Shown here piece by piece: positions 1 to 11,800 of a DNA stretch of 64,000 nucleotides (its first letter is position 1; every line of letters begins with the position of its first letter). The DNA lies in the NCBI GenBank assembly GCA_907165275.2, contig OU015673.1, positions 6,909,001 to 6,973,000 on the forward strand, written 5' to 3'. Position numbers and translations under genes: made by a program. Origin of the DNA: Zygaena filipendulae (Eukaryota; Arthropoda; Insecta; Lepidoptera; Zygaenidae). A model generated the notes under the pieces. The model made no database searches, was not told the DNA's origin, and saw only the letters and a program-made list of their open reading frames with translations.

Positions 1-142
1 TTTGAAAAGCATTATCGTGAAAGATTTACTAAAAAATTATAAATAGTTTCCAAAATATATAACTTTTAATTTTGTAAAACGGAACGTTGCAAGTTTGCAA
101 CCGTTTTGCAACGAAACACCAATCACAGCCACGTAGTGATTA

Positions 143-3052
143 CAGGGGCGGATCCAGGGGGGGACACTGGGGGCAATTGCCCCCCCTGAAGACCTAAATA
201 GGTACCTACTTTAATTAGACCTTAGAAAAATCTTCGCAAGCTTGTGGCTTTTCACCAAAGTTTCATCGTGATTTGAATAGAAATATACGAATGAATCTGA
301 ATGAACGAACAAAACTCTATAAATTATTAGTTCGTAACGAACCCCTATGGAAGTTTGTATCTATTATTGTAAAACAAACAAAAAATCTGTCAATTCTTTC
401 TCGTTAAAACAAATTTTCTGGTTTGAAACTACGTGCCGTATGGTATATTTCTCATTTAAAAGGATAGGTTTCTGTGTTTGGCTGAATATATGTTTTTCAA
501 TTATCCTTATATATGTAGTTTCTCTATCCCTTTTCTTTAACTTCATCCAACATCCTTGAGACTTGGAAGTAAGCTATTGTGATTTCACTTCCCAAAACTA
601 GTTGGTACCTAACTCTTTTACTTTTTTCCACGTTCAAAGCAAATCTATCCATATTATTTATTTATATTATGTAACTGACGAACTAATGGAATTAATAGAA
701 TTTCGATTTTTATTCCCCGTCATACCTCTGTGCTCAAAAAATAGTCGACGACTTTTATCACGTGCGGTGCGCGATGAATTCGGATTTGGAAAAAAATTTG
801 GGCAAATTTCCAAAATTTATCAAATTTTTCTTCTGTTGACTGTAAATTTTAAAATCTTCTATTGTCAAAAACATCTTTTTTTTTCAATAGTACCTATTTT
901 TCCGTAATTTCGTCATATGGACGAAAATTATTCACTTCTCTGAGTTTTCTGCGTTATTTCCCAAATTTTCTCCTCATTTTACTAATCCAAGGAGTAACCT
1001 TCTCCTTTTTGTCTACGCCGATGTGTGCTCATGTATGAATCTGACAGAAGAGTAACGCGATAAGTTGGAGCGGCTGCAAAATGTGTGTGCCTTACATATT
1101 CGCCAGACGCACTACACATATTCTTTGCACCATCTTTAAAGTGCTGGGGGATCCCAAATCACCGACTTACTTCAAAGAAAGTTTCAGATTGCTTTATGTC
1201 GTTCGTGAAGCTACGTCAGGTAGTTTGGTAGTTCTTTGTTCTTCTGATCACGAAACACGTTTTTATCACATCACATGTGCACCTCTGATGGTATTTTTCC
1301 TCAGTTTAGTACAAAAATCGCTATTAACCGTAACACTTCCCATTATTTTCCTATCACTTTATAGATACAAACCTACAAAATTTTAATTTAAAGTTGTTAA
1401 TTCAGGTCAGATTCGCTAGAACGTAAATTTTTCCTTTTTCACTTTTATCTGTTGTAGCTTCCATGTAGATCTTTTTATGCATGAAAGTACAAGTTGAAAA
1501 TAATGAAATACGAAAAAAACTTTGATTTTACAGAGAATCGTACTCAAAAACCGCTATACCTACTTAAGCTCAATCGTTTTCGACACCACATTTTTTTTAA
1601 ATATGAAAAACATAAAACTAAAAAGCTAAAAATAAAAAAATACCGACTTAATCCATCAGACAAAAATACACGTAATACTATTGTTGGACTGTGCTACCAC
1701 TTTTTGATTTAAATTCGGTGCCAAGCCCGTTTACATCTGCCGACTTGGGTTGTTCAGCTCACAACGAGCTCGTGGCGGGACTGGACTTAGCCCATGTACC
1801 TACGCCATATTTGGCTTATCACCGACTTCAAATAGTAATAGTAGTCAAGTGTTAGAATAAACCAATAATAACTACTGGTACTGGTATAATAACTACTGGT
1901 AATAACTACCAAAAATAAACTTACGTGTATTTTTGTCTGTTGGATAAAATCGATATTTTGTTATTTTTAGCTTTTTAGTTTTGTGTTGTTGGAAGTCGGT
2001 TTAAATTTTTTTGTTAAAATTTTGTTTATTTCTTGCTTTCAAGAGAGTCCGTTTGTAATTTATCTAAGTTACAATAGCCTAATGTCAATTGCTCATCGCC
2101 TTTTACAAAATACTGCTTTTACCGACGGGACGACAGGGACGTTGATTGTTGAGGAGTTCTGGTACGTCATCATCAGTTCCACTTTACCATATACATTGTG
2201 ACGAGCATAAATTATTTAGGAACCATATTAAAGTTAACGAATCGGAACTCGTGAAATACCTTTTATTGAGTAGTTCCGATGACCATCTGTGGTCTTCATC
2301 ATCAGTTTTACTTCTTAAAATTTTGCTTTCCTAAAGCAAATAAACAATTTACTATAAAAAATACAAAAATCGCTATAGGTGTGTTTGTAATTGTTGAAGA
2401 GTTCTCTCGATTTCTCCATGATACCATCATCAGGTTCTCGATTTGGTGACAATGGGACCAACTTGGGAGTATACCCTTTCAAACAACAAAATCAATTTTC
2501 TAAATCGGTCCAATCGAAACCCGTGAAATACGTATTATTGTTGAGTAGTTCCGATGACCAATTGTGGTCTTCATGATCAGTTCCACTTCTTCAAATTTTG
2601 CTTTCCGAAAGCAAATGGACGATTTACTATAAAAAATACCCAAATCGCTATATTATTTTTGAAGAGTTCCTACGATTTCGTCAAGATCTTTTGAGGATAA
2701 TAAAGATTCTTAAATCATAAGATCCCATCATCAGATCCTGACTTGGTGGCAATAGGATTGGGAGTATACGCTTTCAAACAAAAAATTAATTTTCGAAATC
2801 GGTCCAACCCTAGCTTCGAGTAATATAAAAAAAAAACATACAGCCGAATGCGTAACCTCCTCCTTTTTGGAAGTCGGTTAAAAAATCGCGAAACATACAC
2901 ACAGATAATACATACATAAGCTCAATTCAATGCTCTCAATATGAGGCACTTAAATTTTATTAATGGACTTTTTTGTCTATCCTGTTAATTCTAAAAATTT
3001 CATGGTGCAACCAAATTGCCCCTCCCTCAACCAAATTCTGGATCCGCCCCTG
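143..3052. mobile_element. Decayed hAT-type DNA transposon with 8-bp target duplication
   Basis: The ends are inverted copies beginning CAGGGGCGGATCCAG. Both flanks carry the same octamer AGTGATTA (135-142 and 3053-3060), the duplication length typical of hAT. The 2.9-kb interior has no intact transposase. It contains a piece resembling a LINE reverse-transcriptase C-terminus (about 1050-1300, with LERLQNVCVPYIF read in frame) and repeated modules at about 2100-2900. hAT membership is inferred from the ends and duplication only. Confidence 0.75.
1980..2885. repeat. Repeated module inside the hAT element (GAGTTC...CATCATCAG type)
   Basis: Two or three imperfect copies of a roughly 250-bp unit (about 2100-2340, 2390-2640, 2655-2885) share GAGTAGTTCCGATGACCA, CATCATCAG and CCCTTTCAAACA-like blocks. 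The region is bounded by GGAAGTCGGTT motifs near 1992 and 2867. Related sequence occurs at about 12220-12432 and, inverted, at about 56850-57280. Confidence 0.5.
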
Positions 3053-3132
3053 AGTGATTACCTTCTCTCTGATCACAGCCACGCTTAATGTTACGTCACT
3101 TTTATTCTTTTAGGAAACATTTACCCAATATT

Positions 3133-3625
3133 TACCTCTTTCAGGAGAGGCAAAAGAAGCTAAGTGCATACAGTCAACTAATATTTTCCTTTTTCTGAAG
3201 TTTTGGTAAAATGCATTTCGATTCTTTACTGGAACTTTTTGAAGTATCTCGACACATTTCAACCTTAATTTCACTTTTGAATATTGAAGCTATCTGCCTG
3301 TCAGTGTCACATGACCCTGTCCATACGACAGTGACATCTTTTTCTTTCTTTTTATTGGCTTTCGCAAATGCATTTATCCAGTTTCAAGTAAAATAAGTTA
3401 GTTAAACGCACAAATTAGCGTTTAGCATAGTTTTACGGTTTGAATTTTTAACTAGTGACGTCATTCCGCATTTTGGCGGTAAAGTCAAAAGTAGGAACTT
3501 TGAAACGCTCTATTTATCTAATTTATGTATATTTTTTCTTTTTCTTGCTTTGTATAAGTAGATTATGAGTATATCTTTAAAATAGACTGGAAAAAAAATC
3601 ATGCAAGTACCCTATTTCTTCCCAT
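3133..3625. mobile_element. MITE of the GCATTTCGAT family (family D)
   Basis: The sequence, including AAAATGCATTTCGATTCTTTAC and a GTGACGTCATTCCGC block, is shared in the reverse sense with copies at 24685-25097 and 28441-29106. One end reads CATGCAAGTACCCTATT as in the 29-kb copy; the left end is not clear. Confidence 0.45.
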
Positions 3626-4213
3626 CATACTGAGTTCATCTCAAAACATTCACTGCTGTACTACTTTGGGATGGCTTGCCAGTAGAGCTACGTAAATGCT
3701 CCAACAAATTTACATCTAAAAATAGAGTGCGAATTTATTTCTTGGAGTCCGGTGGCTAGCCAGGAGTGGCCATTTAAAACTTGCAGTCGTCCGATCTCAA
3801 TTCTTTTGTCGGCGAAGTCGACAACCATTGGTAATTAGGTAACTCGGCTTCCACTTGCACTGACAAATAAATGACTGTGTATTGTGTAATCTCTACATTA
3901 TTGTAGTTTGAGTTTGCGGTACAGACTTGTTTGTCTTTGTCTACTCTACACTCTACAGGGTAGGTGTGTTCTGTGCTCTACAGTCTACGAGTCTACACCT
4001 CACCTATCTACCTAGGTAGGGAGCTCAGAGGTAGGCAGGTATTGAAAATGACTTGAGAAAGTGAGACATAACAAAATAGCCCACTCGCTCACACTCATGT
4101 TGCGAATACGGTCTACGGAATGAATTTTTACCACAGTTTTCGCGGTATGAGTGTTTGAGTCGTTGAACTTAATTTTTATTAGTATCAAAAATTTAAGTGA
4201 AATTTTACAGCTT

Positions 4214-4923
4214 TCAGTGATTTTATTGTGAGATAATCAGTGATCACGCCATGTGAAAGCTTAATGTTAGAGTTTTGTAAGCTTTTTCGCTTATTTAGTT
4301 TGGTGTGAAGATAGTATGGCGTGCGTATGACGGCTTCAGTGAGTCCTCTTTCGTATCAAAATAGGACTTTGCTCGTGGTACATTTAGGCGCTGGTATTTT
4401 CAGTTATTATTTCTGAAGGTATAACCAAGATACTTTATGTCCTGGATATCACTTTGTTTCTAAATAATATAGCTTCGGTGAAAAAAAGGAAATTAAGTTT
4501 TCGATTGTGTAATTCGTAATTACTTGGCGCTGGGGCCTGTATCGCCTATCACCCATTTTGATTCAGCGTAATTTACGCCTGTAGCAGATTTGCATTGGCA
4601 TAATAATCTGACACGGGGACGGTAAGCTACATTGTCATTCATTAAATTCACATTTATCATAATAAATTCACAGTTTGGGTTGAAATAATTGTTTAACCTA
4701 TTTGGGCTGTATGTGATAACTTCATTTCGCTTCTTTTGTTTCAGTATTCCGACCTACATATTTGCTGACAATCAAAATCGTCTAATAGTATATTGGCATA
4801 GTATTTGGAATTTTTTTATTCATGCTATCATGATAAACTTTTTTTTTCTAAATAAAATTATAAATTTCGCGTCATGCACGAGATTCATGCGTGAGTTATT
4901 TTGTTAATATTCAAATTGTTCAG
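4214..4923 (+). promoter_or_regulatory. Putative NSD promoter and spliced 5' leader
   Basis: The coding exon follows an acceptor at 4921-4923, so transcription must begin upstream. Two arthropod initiator-like TCAGT motifs lie near 4214 and 4238. Possible leader donors are GTAAGC at 4276, GTATAA near 4420 and GTAAGC near 4621; the sequence alone does not choose between them. The start site is inferred, not seen. Confidence 0.3.
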
Positions 4924-4935
4924 AACTGATGTTGA

Positions 4936-5803
4936 ATGGAAGATTCTACCAACATTATGAGCGTAAGAGATAAAAACGTGGCAGGAATCCTGTCCGATGG
5001 AAGACTAAAACCAAAGAAACGTTCGCTGGTTGAACGTGAATTGGAGACAAATTTGACAGCTAGAGTGACATCCCCTCTGTCTCACAGCGATAGTGGCAGT
5101 ACAAGCCGTTATGGCAGATCTCGCCGTCTTAAAAGTGATACAGAACATTTGGGAACTGAAAAACTTGTGACTAGAACTTTAAAATCGCCTGGTACTGAAA
5201 AATCCCCAGCTACACAATGTTCACCTGTATATAAAATGCATGCATCCAACTCTCCTATCAGGATTGAGTCACCGAAAAAGGTCATACCGACAGATGCAAA
5301 CTTAGAAAACCAAATAGAAAATATATACTACGAGAACATATCATTGAGCCGTTTCGGTTCTGAAGAGAAGAAAATTATGTCACCTGCAAAGAAATTCTCC
5401 AAAATCTATGTCAGAAAAGACATGATACAAAATGTTGATAGTGAAGAAATTGTTCAAAATATATTTTCGTCTGGGAAAAAATCCAGCTCCCACTTAAACA
5501 ACATATTAGAGCGATCATCTGATAAGTATAGTTTGAACGGAAATTTTAGTCTGAATTCAAACAGATCTAAAAATGGACATATCGATACATCTTCAGTTGT
5601 AAAAACTTTAGATTTCGATAGTGGTAAAAAGAAAAGGGAAAATAGAGACAGTAAGAGTGTCTCTAAGAGTGAGATGTTTGAAATTGAGGCCAAATGTGAG
5701 TACCAAGTGGGAGATCTGGCGTGGGCCAGAGTTGGCACATATCCATTTTGGCCATGCATTGTTACAAGAGAACCAATGTCCGGAATGTTTGTTAAAAAGA
5801 AAT
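4936..5803 (+). CDS. NSD (Mes-4-like): NSD coding exon 1: N-terminus and start of PWWP1
   Basis: Residues 1-289. A Ser/Lys-rich leader is followed from about residue 256 by the beginning of a PWWP domain (VGDLAWARV, then PFWP). The reading frame continues past GTAAGTA at 5804 only into non-conserved residues, so the donor is placed after 5803. The acceptor TTGTTCAG ends at 4923, 12 bases before the ATG, so the 5' leader is spliced. TGA at 4933-4935 excludes an upstream in-frame start. Confidence 0.9.
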
Positions 5804-8800
5804 GTAAGTACTTGTGTGTACTAGTAGTACTAGGTCCAATTTACATCTGTGGTTTGATAGCACCATCATTTTGACAAGGATTTTTCCAATGACAAAGTTA
5901 GAAATTTACTGGATGAAAAGTTTTTTAGCTGCAGATTCCAGTTAAAATGTGATGTGTGTGATTTTTTTCTTTTGCTTGAAATTCTGAACAAGCTTGACAT
6001 AACACAAACTATTAGTAGGTTAGTAGACTGTAAAAATAAAACATAAGTGCAATACAGTAGAAGACAAAAGACATACATAAGTTATGGGTTTAAAGTTTAA
6101 TTAAAATAAATTAAAACAGTACTACTGTGGTAAATTAAAAAAAATGCAAACAAGTTGGACCTTCTTCTTTTTTGAAGTAGCGATTAGGAAAAGTAATATT
6201 GCAAATGAAAATTAAGCAAAATCAAAGGCTATACTATATTTTGATATAATAAAGCTAGTGGACTGTGAAACATTTTCTCATTAATTAATGATGTGACTTA
6301 TCATTCAGAGGTCAATTCTGTATAATATGTTTTATCTGTATAAAATCCAATAATAATAATAATAATATATTATGTAATAATAGGTTCTAATATCTTCTGA
6401 GGATATTAAAATATAAAATCCCCTTGGTTTTTGACTTTCGTGTAATAGAATTAAATTCATAGCAGTATCATCGAACAAGAAAACAAAAACATACTGATTA
6501 TAATTAGACTGTGTTGTGGCCAAAAGCTACCATTCCACACCGACCTAGTACATTTAAAGTTTCGTCTGTTTTCACCAAAACAATTGTAAGTTGGTCCCGA
6601 CTTACTTTATTTTTCGATAACTATTAACTAGGCTCTAGATTGTCAGATTGAAATCAAACTTAGCCACATGAAAATAGAGACGTTTTCACGTTGGATGGTG
6701 TATGTAACTAAATTTTCGCTAATTTGTGGACTGGTATGATCTGGTACAGCACATTCCAATTTATAGTAATAAACTGATATAATATTTGATCACACAGGTG
6801 TGTGACCAAACATTACTAACTAAACAGCTTATATTATGGGTACCTACCAGATAAGTGATGTACATAATACCATTTATTTTGTAATACATATAATATGAAA
6901 TAGTTTCACCACAGTAATGTTTACCCCAATGCAGGAATCGAACCTGTGACATCTGGGGTAGGAATCATTTTTGCTAACAACTAGAGTCTAGACCAATGGT
7001 ACTGTAATGTTACTGTGACATTTTTACTACTTACTATTATTGTTCATCATTATTATTATTATTTATTAATTAAATATTATCAAAATTTCTCCCCAGTGTT
7101 TGGTCGTGTGGAACATGACATAATACATGTGACTTTCTTCGGCGACAATGGCAGACGAGGCTGGATCGTGGACAACATGCTGAGGAAGTATCTTGGTGTT
7201 CTAGAGTTTGAGGCTACTAAAGAAGAATTCACTGCTGAGGTAAGGATTAAATTTGACATAATACATTTAACAACAAATAATACATCTTGTATTTTGTTAA
7301 TACCATTAAGCTCTGCATAAATTCCCAGCATGTCATTCCCATAAACACACTAATAAAGACCATATTCTGGTTGTTGTGAGTCAAACAAGGTATTCCTAAT
7401 TTTATTTACAGGCTAAGAAAAAAGATCCCAAATTTTATGCAGCCTTCTTTATATCTGAGAAAAAACTGCCACAATGGAACATATCAGTTGAGGAAGCAGA
7501 AACACTGTTGCGGGAGCCAAAAAGATTAAGAATAGATATTCTTAATGAAATGCTCCAAATATCTAGGTCATCTAAATCTGGTGTGACGCGAGCAAACAAT
7601 CAAACCGCCAGAACAAACAGTGATGTGTCACTAAGTGAGAGTTTGTATGATACTCTCTTCTCTGAAGATGATGGTAAGAGTGACGATATTGATCGCTCCA
7701 GAAGTAAAAAAAGGAAAAAATCACTTGATGTCTCTGAGGTTGTCACTGCTTGTCTCGATAATATGGCTGCCAAGACTGGTATAACGAAAATTCAAAGACA
7801 ATCCCATATGGACAGGTGGCTGCAAAAAGCAAAATCCAAAACCCCAGAGAAATCTCAACCAAGAACGTCACAAAGTAATGATAAAAGCTTTGGTAATAAT
7901 TCAAAAAAGAAACAAAAATTGTCATCTGAAATCGTGCCATCACAAAAATCTGCTAAGGTTTCAGTTTTAAAAAAATATTTTACTGAATCTCGGAATACAT
8001 CACAAAATTATTTAAAGTCTTATGAAAATGAACATGATTATACATCGCCAACTTCTAAATCAAAAGAACGACAGTCCGACTCGCCAAAAACTGTAATAAA
8101 TGGTGATGAAGATGAATCTATTCATGGAATTGATGAAACCCTTCTTAATAAACCAGGCAGTGTAACCTGTGATGAAATTAATGGCATTATATCTTATTCA
8201 AAGAATGATACAAGTATGAACCAACCAGATTTAATAGTTGAAGAAATAGTCTTTGGCTCTGAAGAAATCGCGTGTGAAAATATTACAGTAGTTGAGAATG
8301 ATATACCTAATAAAGAACCAACTTCAGATCAAGATAATGGAAAAACCTTTAAATTGTCTGATGCTGATAAAATAAAATATGATTCAGGCACCAAATCAGA
8401 TTTCAACTCTATAATAATGACCGATACAACGTGCGAAATTGATAAAAATCATTTAGACGATGGTAAGACTGAAGATCAATCCGAATCGAGTTGCACATTA
8501 GAAAAACCTGAAAATGAATTAAATATTGAACAGATTTCTAACAAAACTGAGGTAGATGTATCCGATGAAGGAATTGTGAGTATAAATCTCGAATCAACAG
8601 CTGAAAAAAATATCACTGACATTGAAGTTGACGACAAATCTAAAGAAAACAAATCTACACTTGATGATGATATACAAATAGGTATAACTAGCAATACTGA
8701 TGAAAAGCAACTATTCGATAACAAAGTTCCTGTAAAAAGAGTGGTTGAAAATGTTTGTGGTAAAAATGAATCTATTGATCAGATAGAACAGTGCACAAGT

Positions 8801-11800
8801 ATAATAACTAAAGAAAGTGATACTGATCAAGCTGCTAACGGTGAAAACATAGATGATTCTGAAAAAGGACTATGTCCCGAATCAGCTATAGAAAAAATAA
8901 TTATTGATGTTGAAATTGACTATAAACCCATAAATAACAAACCGAGATTTCATGAAGAAATACAAATAAATACACATACCAATACTGATTGTAATCTGCA
9001 TAAAATCGACAAAAATGCTCTAATAGAAACGACTGTTGCAAAAGTTGTTACTGTCACCGAATCTATTAAACTGATAGAAAACAAAAATCAAAATTTTAAC
9101 GATAAAAACGCTGATAATTCTGAGAAGATAAGACTTGAATCAGTGACTACTCTTGACACTGAAACTGACAAAAAATTCAAAAACGAAACTGATCAAAGAG
9201 ATCCTAAGACTGTAGAAGAATTTAATGAAATTAAAAGTTCTTCGCAAGATAATATTTTATCAAATGTAAATGATATCAGCAAAGAAGAAGCCTTAGTCTA
9301 TCAAGAAGATGATGTGATCGATAGATCCAGTGAAGAGATATCAGAAGTTCCATCTAAAAATTGTGTAACAAATGATCTTACTTTAGATAAACTAGATATA
9401 GATAAAAATATTTGCAATACGTATGGTGATCTGACTAATAAAACTATCGATGTTGCGATTGATGCTGCAAATAACGATATTAATAGTATTAAAATATTTG
9501 AAGAACAGATTGTAAATAAAAAACTCGATCCCGACTCTGATACAGTTAATTTTACCGAAAATGAAGTGGCAATGGAATTTAAGGGTACAGACAGTATTAA
9601 TAATTTGAATAATGGGAAAATTGAACTAATAAAAAATGAGATGTTTAATAAACAATTAAATGACACGACACTCGTATCAGATTTAGAAAAAATAGACCCA
9701 AAAGAAAATAAAGTTATGGAAACATTAAAAATATGTGAGGAGAAAAACGTTTTAGTAGCAGAGAAGATAATGCACCCTGTAAATGAAAATGAAAAGTTAG
9801 TAGAAACTGAAAATCAACATTTAAAAACTGGAAAAGATGATCCTCGAATTAATAATAGTAACATAGTGCTTGACGGTAAAGAAAAAATGACTGCTGAGTG
9901 TGACCTAGTTAATGGTATTGCAGATAATGAGTCTTTGGATAATATATGTCACAGTATCAAAGAAAGCAGCCCTCAAAGAAAGATCAAAGATGAATACGAC
10001 ACTATATCTATTAATTCTGAAGACAGTGAAATATCTTTAGGTAAAAAGAAAACTCGCTCCAAAAACAGCAGCAGACGAGGTTCCAGTAACATGACTGAGG
10101 CGTTGGAAAATCCGGAATTTATACAGTATTTAGAACTGCGTCAAGACACGTTGATAGATGAAAACCCACAGTTGACCCAAGAAGAAATTGTTAATTACTT
10201 GTACAAGACATGGCTGTATGAAGAGAATTTAAAATCTGATACCAAAAAAACTGATGATATGGAACATTCAAACCTTGTTAAAGGTTTGAAACAAGAGCCA
10301 GTTCAGAAACCAAAGAAAGCCAGAAGGAAAAAAGCCGAAAAAGAACCAACATTTGAAGTCGAAGTTGATGAAGAATTACCACCAAAAGATAAACCTAAAA
10401 GAAAATTGGCCAAACCATTTTACAACTATGACTGTTCAGATATAGAAGAGGAACTTGAAATGTTCGAAATATTTAAATCTAAAAAAACTTTAAAGCCACA
10501 AAAAAGTGAAGGTTCAACTTCAGAATTCCAGAAACTTGAAACAGAGAATCTGAATTTGCAAGTAGAAAAGAAAGACGAGGCAGTAGAAGTCGTTGAAGAA
10601 ATTTGCAGTGACGTTGAATACGATGAAGTGGAAGAGTACTTCAAGCAATTAACTAAGCCAAAACCCAATTTATTCAAAGGCCTAGTTAGAGAAAGAGTTT
10701 GTAATATCTGTGAAAGGCCAACTAATCTAGTAAAGTGTAAAGTTTGCCGTGATATGTTCCATGTAGATTGTGTTAAAAAACAGTCCGAAATTGTTGAAGC
10801 TACCACCCCAACAAGGGGAAGAAAGAAAAAGAAGAAGCCTAGAGGTAGAAAGCCTAAAAGTCTAGATGATTCCAGTGGCCTCGATTCAGAAAGTCACAGC
10901 GACACAAAATCTCAAGATGCCAATCTCTCTGAAGAGTATCAAAACATGTCTATCGAAGAGGTGATGGAGCAAGAATCTCACATAGTTGTTAATGCTGACG
11001 ATTTCGAAGCTCATGCTTCAGTCAAAATGCAGGAACTGTTCGAAAATCCTACAGTATCCAATTACTATAACAACGATTGTGACATACAATGGAAAGTCTC
11101 AGTGGCTGGCCGTTGTGAAATCGTCGACGTGAAATTCACAAACGACAGCATTGACACAGACAATTCTAATTTCAAATGCCACAACTGCCAAAAGTACGAT
11201 GTGCCAGTATGTTTCGTTTGCAAGTTGCCAGTGTCGCCGAAAAACCACGTGGAGCATAGACAGAAGTGTCAAGTGGGTTTTTGCAATAAATATTATCATT
11301 TGGAGTGTTTGGATCATTGGCCACAGACGCATTTTAATTCCGGAGAGTGCCGAAGCCAGGGCAACGCGCAATTCGAGCCTTTGACTTGTGCGAGACACGT
11401 GTGCCATACGTGTGTGAGTGATGACCCGAGAGGTTGTAAGACCAGGTTCAGTTCTGATAAGTTGGCGCGCTGCGTGAGATGTCCGGCGACGTACCACTGC
11501 TTCACAAAGTGCCTGCCAGCCGGCACGCAGATATTGACCGGCTCGTATATCATCTGTCCGAGACACTATGAGCATAGGTGAGTTTAAACTTCAATTTTAT
11601 TAAACAGTTAGAGTTTTGTACAGTAAAATAACTATTAAAAATATTAGTTTTAGTAGGTAATTAAATCTCATTGCATTAGTAATAAGTTCAAAGTCTGACA
11701 AATGTTTTTTTCTTCTGCTGAGTGTACAGGGTGTCAGGTAAATGGAATAATTATTTCAGGAACTCTGCTCAGTATTTAATTCTCGTCACAATTATTAAAA

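Noticed and set aside
4689..4907. 72-codon ORF just before the NSD start
   Set aside because: AT-rich, no family, and it sits in the presumed 5' leader intron.
11099..11575. 158-codon ORF on the - strand under the NSD PHD region
   Set aside because: Antisense shadow of the conserved zinc-finger coding sequence.
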